DNA from: Paraburkholderia unamae
Lineage (GTDB): Bacteria; Pseudomonadota; Gammaproteobacteria; Burkholderiales; Burkholderiaceae
Direction of reading: 5' to 3'
DNA length: 64,000 nt
Assembly: GCF_003268775.1 (NCBI RefSeq)
Contig: NZ_QLSU01000006.1
Span: 62,001-126,000, forward strand
Below, one piece after another: positions 56,486 through 64,000 of the stretch (its first letter is position 1; each line of letters opens with the position of its first letter). Under the pieces are notes generated by a model. The model had not been told where the DNA came from. It saw only the letters and a program-made list of their open reading frames with translations, and made no database searches. Both the position numbers and the translations under genes were made by a program.

Positions 56486-56854
56486 ATGAACACGACTACC
56501 AGGAACTTCAACCTGGCTCTCTGCGCGCTGCTCGCCGCGGCGTCCCTGAACGCGTCCGCCCAATCCGAAGCCAGCGCACCCGGCGCTACGGCAGTGGCGG
56601 CATCCAGCACAACTGCGCCCGCTGTGCCGGGCAACACCAGGCTGCGGCGCGCCGTGTACACCGCGATCGCGAAGCACAAGGAAATCCACGGCGGCAGTAT
56701 CGGTGTTACTGCGAGGAACGGGGCGGTCACGCTGAATGGCACGGTTACGGATGCCGCGCAGGTCGAGAAGGTCGCGGAAATCGCCAGGGGCGTTCCTGGC
56801 GTGAACTCCGTGACAAACAAGCTCACGGTCCAGAAGCCCTTGGGCGGCATGTAA
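56486..56854 (+). CDS. BON-domain periplasmic protein
   Basis: A 122-residue protein with a signal peptide ending near LNASAQS and one BON domain at about 50-118 (YTAIAKHKEIHGGSIGVTAR; GVPGVNSVTNKLTVQ). BON proteins (OsmY-like) bind phospholipid or help envelope stability under stress. AGGAGC precedes the ATG. It lies between the porin gene and an AraC gene and may be an envelope helper of the island or a passenger. Confidence 0.85.
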   Translation: MNTTTRNFNLALCALLAAASLNASAQSEASAPGATAVAASSTTAPAVPGNTRLRRAVYTAIAKHKEIHGGSIGVTARNGAVTLNGTVTDAAQVEKVAEIARGVPGVNSVTNKLTVQKPLGGM

Positions 56855-56891
56855 GCGTCAAAGGCCCTGACGCATAGAAGGAAACCAGACA

Positions 56892-57902
56892 ATGGAAACG
56901 ATGCTGAGCTCGGTCTCAATGAGCGGCTATTTCGACGTAGCGCTGCGCGCTGGTCTGAACGCCGTCGAACTTGCGCGCGAAGCGGGTCTCGACGCCGCGT
57001 CACTTGCGAATCCGGGCGACCGCATTCCGGCCGCTGCGGCCTGCCTGCTGCTCGAACGCTCGGCGGAAAAGGCGTCGTGCCCGACTTTCGCGCTGCAAAT
57101 GGCCGCAACCCGGCGCAGATTCGGCGCTGGGGTGGTCAATGTGCTGCTCGCGCACAAACGCACGCTGCGTGAAGTCTTGCTCGCCGGTGCCGCATACGGC
57201 CGTCTGCTCAACGAAGCGCTCGCGGTGCATGTCGAAGACACGGGCGCAACGGTCACCATCCGCGAAGAGCTGGTCGTTGATCAGGGCGTTCCCAGGGACC
57301 AGGCAGTCGAACTCGCGGTCGGCGTGCTTGGGCGTCATTCCGGCGAACTGCTCGGTGAACACTGGAAACCTCGCGCTGTGCATTTCGTTCATCAAGCGCC
57401 ACCCAGCATCACGTTCCACCGCCGCTTCTTTGGCTGTCCGGTGGAGTTCGGTAGCGACTTCAACGGTCTGGTGTGCGCGACAGCGGATCTCGACTGCCCG
57501 AATCCTGCTGCTGATCCCGAACTCGCGCGCTATGCGGAAGACCTAGCCGATTCGCTGAATGTGGAGGGTGTCGGCTCGACCGCGCTCGAAGTGCGTAAGG
57601 CAATCTACCTGTTGCTGCCGCTAGGGCAAGCTAGCGTCGAGCAGGTTGCCGCACATCTGCACATGAGCGTTCGCACCATGCAGCGACAGCTCGAACTTGC
57701 CAATACCAGCTTTTCGCGCGTGACGGAGGCAGTGCGGTACGAACTCGCTGTACGTTTCATGAGCAACTCGCGCTATCCGATCGGGCAAGTTTCGGGGCTG
57801 GTTGGATATTCGCACCAGGGGACGTTTACGAACTGGTTTGTCGGACGTTTCGGTATGACGCCGCGCGACTGGCGCAATAGCCGCACGAAGTGGCTGTGTT
57901 GA
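56892..57902 (+). CDS. AraC family regulator, second of the island
   Basis: A 336-residue AraC protein with the arabinose-binding-type N-terminal domain (GLNAVELAREAGLDAASLAN) and the C-terminal helix-turn-helix pair (MSVRTMQRQLELANTSFSRV; VGYSHQGTFTNWFVGRFGMT). It has the same layout as the regulator at 45881-46897 but is clearly diverged. It closes the island at its right end, 37 bases after the BON gene, on the same strand as the catabolic genes. It may control the MFS-to-porin set, whose own divergent regulator has decayed. Confidence 0.9.
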   Translation: METMLSSVSMSGYFDVALRAGLNAVELAREAGLDAASLANPGDRIPAAAACLLLERSAEKASCPTFALQMAATRRRFGAGVVNVLLAHKRTLREVLLAGAAYGRLLNEALAVHVEDTGATVTIREELVVDQGVPRDQAVELAVGVLGRHSGELLGEHWKPRAVHFVHQAPPSITFHRRFFGCPVEFGSDFNGLVCATADLDCPNPAADPELARYAEDLADSLNVEGVGSTALEVRKAIYLLLPLGQASVEQVAAHLHMSVRTMQRQLELANTSFSRVTEAVRYELAVRFMSNSRYPIGQVSGLVGYSHQGTFTNWFVGRFGMTPRDWRNSRTKWLC

Positions 57903-58463
57903 TTGCCGGCAGCAATCCCGGTGGATCGGCGAGGGGGGCGCTCGAACCAAAGCTCCGTATGCCATGATCCGTTGAGGGGCCGTTATTTGGGCAGATGCTG
58001 CCTCTCGAATGTCCACATTGAGCCATCGGCCAGCGTCCACTTCTGGCCGACCTCGGCCCGGCGCGGCCTCCCGAAACCGACCCTGATCCGTCGCTGGGTC
58101 CCTCGTGACCATAGCGTCCGCGCCTGGACCCTTAGGGGCATCCGTTCCCGCCCGTGCGCCCTGGCTGATTTTGTTCGCAGTGCAGTGGATCGAGGGTCAA
58201 CAGGGCGGAACGACTCATGGAATAAGGTAATCCCCGAGCCTCTTTTAGGACGCTTGCCTTATTCATGTGCATTGGGTCAGCGAATACAGTCATGATTGCC
58301 GGCTTGCCGCATTGCAGTTGCGGCCACGCGGGACGTCTGAGTTTTGGCCCTCGCGGTCACTCGACGGGCGGAGCGAGCGTATCTTTACGCACGTGCGCAT
58401 CGCCAGATATCCCCATTCGATGAATGAACAACCGGAGTGGTTAGCCACAGGAGGTGGACCATC
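57903..58463. other. 561-bp gap before the DUF4148 gene
   Basis: No convincing gene. It contains one intergenic repeat core (58073-58083) with a long GC-rich surround (58030-58110). Confidence 0.45.
58073..58083 (+). repeat. Intergenic repeat core, copy 5
   Basis: GAAACCGACCC preceded by GGCCTCCC and followed by TGATCCGTCG. The upstream TTCTGGCCGACCTCGGCC looks like the other half of the repeat unit. Confidence 0.4.
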
Positions 58464-58766
58464 ATGAAGACGTTAGTCCACACAGTTTGCGCGGTCGCCG
58501 TCATCGCTGTACCCATTGCGTCGTTGGCGCAGTCGGAGGGGGCGCTCACACGCGCGCAAGTGCAGGCAGAGATTGCTCAGCTACAGCAAGCCGGCTTCAA
58601 TCCTGCCAATGCGAATACCGTCGACTTTCCTTCCAATATGCAGGCCGCCGACCCCAGGGCCGCGGACCAGGGCAGCGGCTACGGGCCTGCGACCAGCGGT
58701 TCGTCGCAGATGGGCCGTCCGGCGGGCACGAGCGGGATGAGGCCGGTGTTCTTTGGCGGGTCATAA
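58464..58766 (+). CDS. DUF4148 family small exported protein
   Basis: A 100-residue protein with a signal peptide (MKTLVHTVCAVAVIAVPIAS, cleaved near LAQS) and the DUF4148 core (TRAQVQAEIAQLQQAGFNPA). This small periplasmic family is common in Burkholderiaceae and has no defined role. CAGGAGGTGG directly precedes the ATG at 58464, which fixes the start. It is a single-gene unit; a stem-loop follows. Confidence 0.9.
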   Translation: MKTLVHTVCAVAVIAVPIASLAQSEGALTRAQVQAEIAQLQQAGFNPANANTVDFPSNMQAADPRAADQGSGYGPATSGSSQMGRPAGTSGMRPVFFGGS

Positions 58767-59276
58767 GCGCTTTCGTCTGACTCGGCCGGGCGATGGAGAA
58801 CATGCCGTCTCTGCAAGGGACGGCATGGTGGGGCGTGCCTGCCGCCTGACCGCCCCAAACCGGCATGACGACTTCGCCTTGCGGCCGGGCAATCTTTTCG
58901 GGCGGGTCATGAGCGTCCGCCGCTAATCGGTGACCGGGCCCCGCCGAGGAAAATCACGCACCTCGTTAAGTTCCGCTACGCGGTAGGCCGCAGCCGCCCC
59001 ACGGCCCCGCTCAATCCCTGCCGCTCCGAGGTCGAGCCTCCGGGCGAACCTGTCACGACAAAGTCAGGGCAGGGGGCCAGACCACTCACCAAAGCTCACC
59101 AGCCCATCGCGGCGCGCAATCCCCGCCTTCCTCCCCATCGCAACACGGAACTGCACGCCGGGCGGTATTTTGTGCTGCTATCCTGTCCGATCCCTCGCGA
59201 CTCCACGCTGTGCAAGGCGCTTCAATCGCGAGCCGGTCACGCTATGACTTTTTACTGAATCGCATGGAGTATCGCG
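58767..59276. other. 510-bp gap with stem-loop
   Basis: No gene is seen. A perfect 9-base stem-loop lies at 58801-58827; the rest is GC-rich, non-coding-looking sequence up to the AraC start. Confidence 0.45.
58801..58827 (+). terminator. Stem-loop after the DUF4148 gene
   Basis: CATGCCGTC / GACGGCATG, perfect 9-base arms around a 9-base loop, 35 bases after the stop. No T run follows, so it may be an mRNA-end structure rather than a classical terminator. Confidence 0.5.
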
Positions 59277-60152
59277 ATGCTGCGAACGTTCACCCAACTC
59301 TGTCAGCCTGCCAACAAGGCGCAACTCGTGGCTGCCGACGAAGGCCATGCGACGATCACCGGCAGCGGCACCTACGCCATGCCATGGCATTGGCACGACT
59401 GCCTGATGTTCATCCTGCCTGGGCACGGCACCGTCGAACTTTGCCACGAAGACCGGCGCGCGGGCACCTGGCTCTCGCAGGATCGCTTTGCCGTGGTCCC
59501 TTCAGACCGGGCTCATCAGACGCGCGCCGGATGCGCGACGCACTCGCACGTAGCGGTTTATGTCACGGCCGAGGCGCTGCACAAGCTCGATACCGGCGTC
59601 GGCTCGCTCAGCGAATTCCGCCGCCGCACCCGCACGCCGATCCTCGTGCATAGAACCGCCGCGATTCGCGCGCTACAGGAGCTTTCGCAGCGCAGCGACA
59701 TGGGTGCCTACGGCAGCGCGGCAACCCGCCAGGCATTGTCGTCGGCACTGTTGATGCAGTGCATCGGCGAGGTCATCGCCGGAAAGACGGAACTCGGGAC
59801 CTCGCCGCGCGAGCACGGCATGGCGGTGGTGGCCGACATCGAGGCCTTCGTGGCCCACCACGCCGACCAGGAGATTCCCCTGGATCTGCTGGAAGCGCGT
59901 TTCGGCGTTTCCCGGCGTCACATCACGCGTCTGTTCCGCGAGCGCACGGGACTCTCGATCGGCGAGTTCCAGCAGCGTGCGCGTTACGACAACGCCTGCC
60001 GCCTGCTTGCCGAAACGGATCTGCCGATCGGCGAGGTGGCGTTCCGCGTCGGTTTCGAAAGCGGCGCGGCCCTCGCGCGCGCGATGCGGCGCGTTGGCGG
60101 CCAGTCGCCTTCCGGTCTGCGCGCGAAGATGGCCCGTTCGGTCAACACGTAG
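59277..60152 (+). CDS. AraC family regulator with cupin N-terminus
   Basis: A 291-residue regulator. The N-terminal cupin-type sensing domain is marked by MPWHWHDCLMFILPGHG and DRFAVVPSDRAHQTRAG; the C-terminal helix-turn-helix pair is FGVSRRHITRLFRERTGLSI and VGFESGAALARAMRRVGGQS. It lies 87 bases before, and on the same strand as, the PhzF-RidA-ABC transporter genes, so it probably senses the compound handled by them. Confidence 0.9.
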   Translation: MLRTFTQLCQPANKAQLVAADEGHATITGSGTYAMPWHWHDCLMFILPGHGTVELCHEDRRAGTWLSQDRFAVVPSDRAHQTRAGCATHSHVAVYVTAEALHKLDTGVGSLSEFRRRTRTPILVHRTAAIRALQELSQRSDMGAYGSAATRQALSSALLMQCIGEVIAGKTELGTSPREHGMAVVADIEAFVAHHADQEIPLDLLEARFGVSRRHITRLFRERTGLSIGEFQQRARYDNACRLLAETDLPIGEVAFRVGFESGAALARAMRRVGGQSPSGLRAKMARSVNT

Positions 60153-60239
60153 GGCCCGTTCGGACGCGCGCCGCGGCGCCGTCCCCCGTAATCTGACCGG
60201 ACAGAAACACATCCCCCGGTCAGCGGGGTTCACGCCGCC

Positions 60240-61139
60240 ATGTCTTTGCGCCATCAAGTCGAACTCGTCAGCGTGTTTGCCGCCGGTCCCGGCGGTGGCA
60301 ACCCGGCGCCCATCGTAATCGACGCCGCCGGTATGTCTGACGCGGACATGCAGGCCGTCGCGCAGCGCTACGGTCACGAAAGCGGCTTCGTGCTGCCCGC
60401 CGCGCCCGGCTCCCACTGCGACTACGAATTCCGCTTCTGGGTGCCGAACCACGAGATGTCGATGTGCGGCCACGCCACCGTCGGCGCGGTCTGGCTACTC
60501 CATCAAAACGGACGGCTCCACCGCGATCGGCTGACCATTCAGACGCGCAGCGGCCAGGTCGCGGCCCGCATCACCGGACACACGAATCAGGGCGCGGCCG
60601 TCGAGATTTCCCAACCGGTGGGCCGCGTCGAAGCGCTTCCGCAGCCGCAACTGAGCCAGGACGAGATCCTCGACGCGCTCGGCATCGGCCGCGCCCAACT
60701 CGCGCCTTTGCCGATCCAGAACGCCTGCACCAGCCGGGTCAAGACGCTGGTGCCGCTCAGCAGTCCCGCCGTTCTCGACGCCCTTGAGCCGCGCTTCGAC
60801 AAAATCGAAGCCTTGTGCGAGCGAATCGGCTCAACCGGTCTCTATCCCTACGCGACCTTCGATGCCGCCCGGCAGATCTTCGATGCCCGGCAGTTCCCGC
60901 GCGCGTCCGGCTATCCGGAAGATGCGGCGACCGGCATCGCGGCCTCCGCGCTGTCCTTCGGCCTGCTCGCCAATGGCATGGTGGAAGCGTCTACGCGAAC
61001 CATCACGGTCCGGCAGGGACGCGCGATGAAGCGCCCGTCGCAAATCTCGGTGCGATTCAGTGTCGAGTCCGGCCGCGTGGACGGTTGCTGGCTCGGCGGA
61101 CCGGTTGGCTTTGAAACGCGCATCGGAGCTTCGTCATGA
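60240..61139 (+). CDS. PhzF family isomerase/epimerase-like enzyme
   Basis: A 299-residue protein of the PhzF superfamily. The catalytic Glu47 is in QRYGHESGFVLP and the conserved MSMCGHATVGAVWLL and SGYPEDAATGIAASALS motifs are present. Family members isomerise diene or enol substrates; true phenazine synthesis is not implied because no other phz genes are near. The RidA-type gene overlaps its stop by 4 bases (ATGA), so they are coupled. Confidence 0.88.
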   Translation: MSLRHQVELVSVFAAGPGGGNPAPIVIDAAGMSDADMQAVAQRYGHESGFVLPAAPGSHCDYEFRFWVPNHEMSMCGHATVGAVWLLHQNGRLHRDRLTIQTRSGQVAARITGHTNQGAAVEISQPVGRVEALPQPQLSQDEILDALGIGRAQLAPLPIQNACTSRVKTLVPLSSPAVLDALEPRFDKIEALCERIGSTGLYPYATFDAARQIFDARQFPRASGYPEDAATGIAASALSFGLLANGMVEASTRTITVRQGRAMKRPSQISVRFSVESGRVDGCWLGGPVGFETRIGASS

Positions 61140-61621
61140 CGATTCACATTGCAGACCGGCTCGCGCAACTCGGCATGACGCTTCCGCCCCCGCCGTCGCC
61201 GCGCGGCGCCTACGTGAGCGTGGTGATCCATCACGACATCGCTTACGTGAGCGGCCAGGTCAGCCGCGTCGGCGAACAGGTCATCGCCGGGCCTGTCGAT
61301 CACGCGACGCCCCCTGACGTTATCCGCCATGCGGCGCGCACTTGTGTGCTGCGCGCGTTGAGCGTGCTCGCGGCCGCGCTGCCCGCCACGACGACGGTTG
61401 AACGCATCCTCTTCCTGCGAGGTTTCGTCAACGCCGTGCCCGGCTTCGTGAACCACGGCCGGGTGATGGATGAAGCGTCGCTCCTGCTGCACGAAATCTT
61501 CGGGGACCACGGCCTGCATGCGCGGTCGGCAGTCGGCGTCGCCGGTCTGCCGGGCGGCGGCCTGCTCGAAATCGAGCTTACCGCCTCACTTACGCGCGGG
61601 CCCGATCCGCGCGCCGCGTAG
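61136..61621 (+). CDS. RidA family (YjgF/UK114-like) protein
   Basis: A 161-residue RidA-type protein, longer than the 128-residue enamine deaminase archetype and closer to the YjgF-like-1 subgroup. The substrate Arg is in HARSAVGVAGLPGGGLLEIE, and the opening shape AYVSGQVSRVGEQV is typical. It overlaps the PhzF-type gene by ATGA and precedes the amino-acid transporter genes. Hydrolysis of an imine or enamine formed in amino-acid breakdown is the likely role, inferred from family and context. Confidence 0.88.
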   Translation: MTIHIADRLAQLGMTLPPPPSPRGAYVSVVIHHDIAYVSGQVSRVGEQVIAGPVDHATPPDVIRHAARTCVLRALSVLAAALPATTTVERILFLRGFVNAVPGFVNHGRVMDEASLLLHEIFGDHGLHARSAVGVAGLPGGGLLEIELTASLTRGPDPRAA

Positions 61622-61697
61622 CGCAGTGCCACAACAAGACGCCGGATGGCCCCGCAAGCGGCGTTTCCGGCGCGATTCACTCAACGTGGAGGAAACC

Positions 61698-62450
61698 ATG
61701 AATCGACGTCAATTGCTGCAACTGGGCCTCGCCGTCGGGCCCGCTATCGTGTTGTCCCGTTCCGTGCGGGCGGCCGATGCCGAACTGGTGGTCGGGTCCA
61801 ACGTGGGCGCGCCGCCGTTCGCGTTCAAACAGGGCGACACGTATTCCGGCTTCGACGTCGAGGTCTGGAGCGAAGTCGCGAAGGGATTGAATCGCAAGTG
61901 GCGCTTGCAACCGATGGAATTCGGCGCGCTGATTCCGGCGCTTCAGACCCACAATCTCGACGTGATCGTCTCGCAACTGTTCATCAAGCCGGAGCGGCAG
62001 CAGGTGATCGATTTTTCCACGCCGTATTACAAAAGCGGTCTGATCGCGGTCACGCGCATCGACAACACCAGCATCCGCACGCCGGCCGATCTTGCCGGCA
62101 AGCACATCGGCACCGAGACGGGCACGGTTGCGGTCAACTACATCAAGGAGCACATCAAGGACGCCACGCTGGAGCAGTTGCCCAGCATCAATAACGCACT
62201 GCTCGCGCTGGAAGCGGGCCGCACGGACGTCGTCGTCTACGACAAGCCGCAACTGCTCTATTACGCGAACACCGCCGGGAAGAACAAGGTCAGGGTGATC
62301 CTGCCCGCGCTGGAAGGTCTCGACGTCGGCATGGGTTTCCAGAAAGGCAGTCCGCTCGTCGCGGCGGCTAACGTGCAACTCGCGGCCATGAGGGCGGACG
62401 GCCGGCTCGCGGCACTCAACCGGAAGTGGTTCGGCGAGGCGTCGTCATGA
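61698..62450 (+). CDS. ABC transporter substrate-binding protein (polar amino acid type)
   Basis: A 250-residue SBP of the amino-acid family 3 type. The N-terminus has a Tat-like signal (MNRRQLLQLGLAVGPAIVLS) and the body the usual VGSNVGAPPFAFKQGDTYSG and DFSTPYYKSGLIAVT motifs. GGAGGA lies 5 bases before the ATG at 61698. The stop overlaps the permease gene start by ATGA. With no lipobox, it is a soluble periplasmic binder. Confidence 0.92.
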   Translation: MNRRQLLQLGLAVGPAIVLSRSVRAADAELVVGSNVGAPPFAFKQGDTYSGFDVEVWSEVAKGLNRKWRLQPMEFGALIPALQTHNLDVIVSQLFIKPERQQVIDFSTPYYKSGLIAVTRIDNTSIRTPADLAGKHIGTETGTVAVNYIKEHIKDATLEQLPSINNALLALEAGRTDVVVYDKPQLLYYANTAGKNKVRVILPALEGLDVGMGFQKGSPLVAAANVQLAAMRADGRLAALNRKWFGEASS

Positions 62451-63103
62451 GCTTCGACTGGGCGGCGCTCATTGCTGCATTGCCGGACCTGATGCAAGGG
62501 CTTCGGCTGACCCTGCTGATCGCGCTGAGCGGGCTGGCGGGCGGCGTCGCGCTCGGTGTCATCGCGGGCGTGACGCTAACGTACGGCAGCCGGGCCGCGG
62601 CGTTTCCGGCCCAGATGTATGTCGCCCTGATTCGCGGCACGCCTATCGTGGTTCAGGTGATGTTCGTCTACTTCGCACTGCCGATCATGATGGACATACG
62701 CATCAGCGCGACCAGCGCCGCCATTATCACGTTGGTCGTCAATTCCGGCGCCTATAACGCGGAGATTATCCGCGGTGCGCTCGACGGCGTGCCGGGTGGA
62801 CTGCGCGAGGCGGGCATGGCGATGGGGCTGCCGTTTCACAGCACGCTGGCGCATGTCATTGCCCCCATCGCGTTCAGACGCGCGCTGCCGGCGATGGGGA
62901 ACCAGTTCGTCAATCTGGTCAAGGACACCTCGATCTTTCTTGTGATCGGTGTGGGCGAGCTGACTCGCAGAGGTCAGGAAATCATGGCCGAAAATTTCAG
63001 GGCGGTGGAAATCTGGACGGCGGTCGCGATCATCTACCTGCTCGTCATCAGTCTGCTCGCGCTGGGCCTGCGCGTGCTCGAACGAAGGGTGCGTCTGCCA
63101 TGA
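62447..63103 (+). CDS. ABC transporter permease (His/Glu/Gln/Arg type)
   Basis: A 218-residue membrane protein with about five helices and the permease signature (EAGMAMGLPFHSTLAHVIAP, with the usual EAA-type loop). The start at 62447 overlaps the binding-protein stop by four bases, and the stop overlaps the ATPase start. It is the only permease gene, so it likely acts as a homodimer. Confidence 0.92.
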   Translation: MSFDWAALIAALPDLMQGLRLTLLIALSGLAGGVALGVIAGVTLTYGSRAAAFPAQMYVALIRGTPIVVQVMFVYFALPIMMDIRISATSAAIITLVVNSGAYNAEIIRGALDGVPGGLREAGMAMGLPFHSTLAHVIAPIAFRRALPAMGNQFVNLVKDTSIFLVIGVGELTRRGQEIMAENFRAVEIWTAVAIIYLLVISLLALGLRVLERRVRLP

Positions 63104-63828
63104 GCATGATCGAATTTCAGCAAGTCTCGAAGCGTTACGGCGAGCACGTCGTTCTGCATCCGCTCGACCTCACGATCGAACGCGGCGAGGTCGCCGTCAT
63201 CGTCGGCCCGTCGGGCTCCGGCAAATCGACGCTGCTGCGCTGTATCAACGGGCTCGAAACCATCAGTTCCGGCGATCTGCGCGTCGACGACATCAGCGTA
63301 CTGGGCTCGGCCCGCGACATCCGGCGAATCCGGCTCGAAGCCGGCATGGTGTTCCAGCAGTTCAATCTGTTTCCGAATTTGACGGCGATACAGAATGTCA
63401 TGTTCGGACCGATTCGCGCGCGCGGCCAAACGAAAGCCGAAGCCCGCGAGATTGCCGGCGCACTTTTGCAGAAGGTTGGGCTTTCCGAGCGCATGAATCA
63501 CTATCCGTCGCAACTGTCGGGCGGCCAGCAGCAACGTGTGGCCATTGCGCGTGCGCTCGCCGTGCAGCCCAAGCTCATGCTCTTCGACGAACCGACTTCG
63601 GCGCTCGACCCCGAATTGCGCCAGGAGGTTCTCAAGGTCATGCAGACGCTTGCCGGCGAGGGCATGACGATGGTCGTCGTGACGCACGAAATGGGCTTTG
63701 CGCAGCGCGTGGGTTCACGCCTGCTTTTTATGGAAGCCGGCCGGGTTGTGCACGACGGCAAGCCCGTCGAGATGCTGTCCGCGCCGCCCGGAGAGCGCTT
63801 TTGCGAGTTCCTTCAGCATGTTCATTGA
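63100..63828 (+). CDS. ABC transporter ATP-binding protein (GlnQ-type)
   Basis: A 242-residue ATPase with Walker A GPSGSGKST (36-44), signature LSGGQQQR, Walker B LMLFDEPTSALDP and the H-loop VVVTHEMGFA. It belongs to the polar amino-acid importer group. It overlaps the permease gene by four bases and completes a binding-protein/permease/ATPase set. Confidence 0.94.
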   Translation: MSMIEFQQVSKRYGEHVVLHPLDLTIERGEVAVIVGPSGSGKSTLLRCINGLETISSGDLRVDDISVLGSARDIRRIRLEAGMVFQQFNLFPNLTAIQNVMFGPIRARGQTKAEAREIAGALLQKVGLSERMNHYPSQLSGGQQQRVAIARALAVQPKLMLFDEPTSALDPELRQEVLKVMQTLAGEGMTMVVVTHEMGFAQRVGSRLLFMEAGRVVHDGKPVEMLSAPPGERFCEFLQHVH

Positions 63829-63873
63829 TGTCCGCGCAATTCGCGCTGTGTGCCCTTGGAGTCCGCCGTCAAG

Positions 63874-64000
63874 ATGAACCCGTCACGATTTGAAAATGAT
63901 TACGGCTTTCGCCGCGACAGTGTCCGGCATGAGAACTGGCGCGAAGCGCCGTGGAATGTGTGGGCCTTTCGCCATGTGCACGAAATCATTCCGACCGCGC
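63874..64000 (+). CDS. 5' end of a serine hydrolase (beta-lactamase family-like) gene, cut by window edge
   Basis: From the ATG at 63874 the frame stays open to the window edge, encoding MNPSRFENDYGFRRDSVRHE and NWREAPWNVWAFRHVHEIIP. The NWR...P..VWAFRHVHEIIP form resembles the first residues of class-C-beta-lactamase-related serine hydrolases, which often accompany amino-acid or peptide transporters. The catalytic SxxK lies outside the window. The gene starts 45 bases after the ATPase gene. Confidence 0.55.
   Translation, partial: MNPSRFENDYGFRRDSVRHENWREAPWNVWAFRHVHEIIPTA

Overview
The window reads as a piece of a high-GC beta-proteobacterial genome of the Burkholderia/Paraburkholderia/Caballeronia type. 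Supporting signs are the Gram-negative trimeric porin family, a DUF4148 secreted protein, a DUF3300-DUF2950 gene pair, a TadG-like end fragment, many AraC/LysR/LuxR regulators and dense small catabolic operons. No rRNA, tRNA or CRISPR array was seen. The species assignment is inference from family content and codon use; no search was run.

Left part (1-17.6 kb). A truncated TadG-like gene is followed by a rightward set: DUF2254 membrane protein, beta-carbonic anhydrase, TerC-type transporter, and a 972-residue exported TPR-CHAT caspase-like protein. A leftward pair (flavin-binding oxidoreductase and epoxide-hydrolase-like enzyme) comes next. After a gene-poor patch holding a tyrosine-recombinase remnant, a leftward four-gene operon encodes two lipoproteins and two membrane proteins of unknown function. 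It lies divergent from two tandemly duplicated LuxR-type regulators, with a perfect 8-bp inverted repeat in the shared intergenic region.

Middle part (17.6-45.6 kb). An AraC regulator is translationally coupled to a short-chain dehydrogenase. A compact aromatic-type operon follows (LysR, FAH-family hydrolase, TfdB/MhpA-like flavoprotein hydroxylase, extradiol-type VOC dioxygenase) with a divergent isochorismatase-family hydrolase and a porin remnant. Then come pirin, KatG catalase-peroxidase, an AzoR-like azoreductase with a strong terminator, a small winged-helix gene with its own palindrome, a YihY/BrkB membrane protein and a secreted phospholipase-D-like protein. An exported kexin-like S8 protease is followed by a small exported protein that may be its separate propeptide. 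Next are a PEBP protein, a shortened HxlR regulator divergent from an F420-reductase-like gene across twin operators, a cysteine-less carboxymuconolactone-decarboxylase homologue, and DUF3300/DUF2950 envelope proteins.

Right part (45.9-64 kb). A catabolic island starts with an AraC regulator divergent from two different BKACE (DUF849) genes. A decayed copy of the same AraC gene and promoter lies before an MFS transporter, quinone oxidoreductase, TauD/TfdA-type dioxygenase, lone Rieske ferredoxin, acyl-CoA ligase, porin, BON protein and a second AraC regulator. The window closes with a DUF4148 protein and an AraC-PhzF-RidA-polar amino-acid ABC transporter operon leading into a truncated serine-hydrolase-like gene.

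The most promising items are the BKACE/TauD/Rieske/ligase island with its decayed duplicate regulator, the propeptide-less S8 protease with its small exported partner, and the lipoprotein/membrane operon facing duplicated LuxR regulators.
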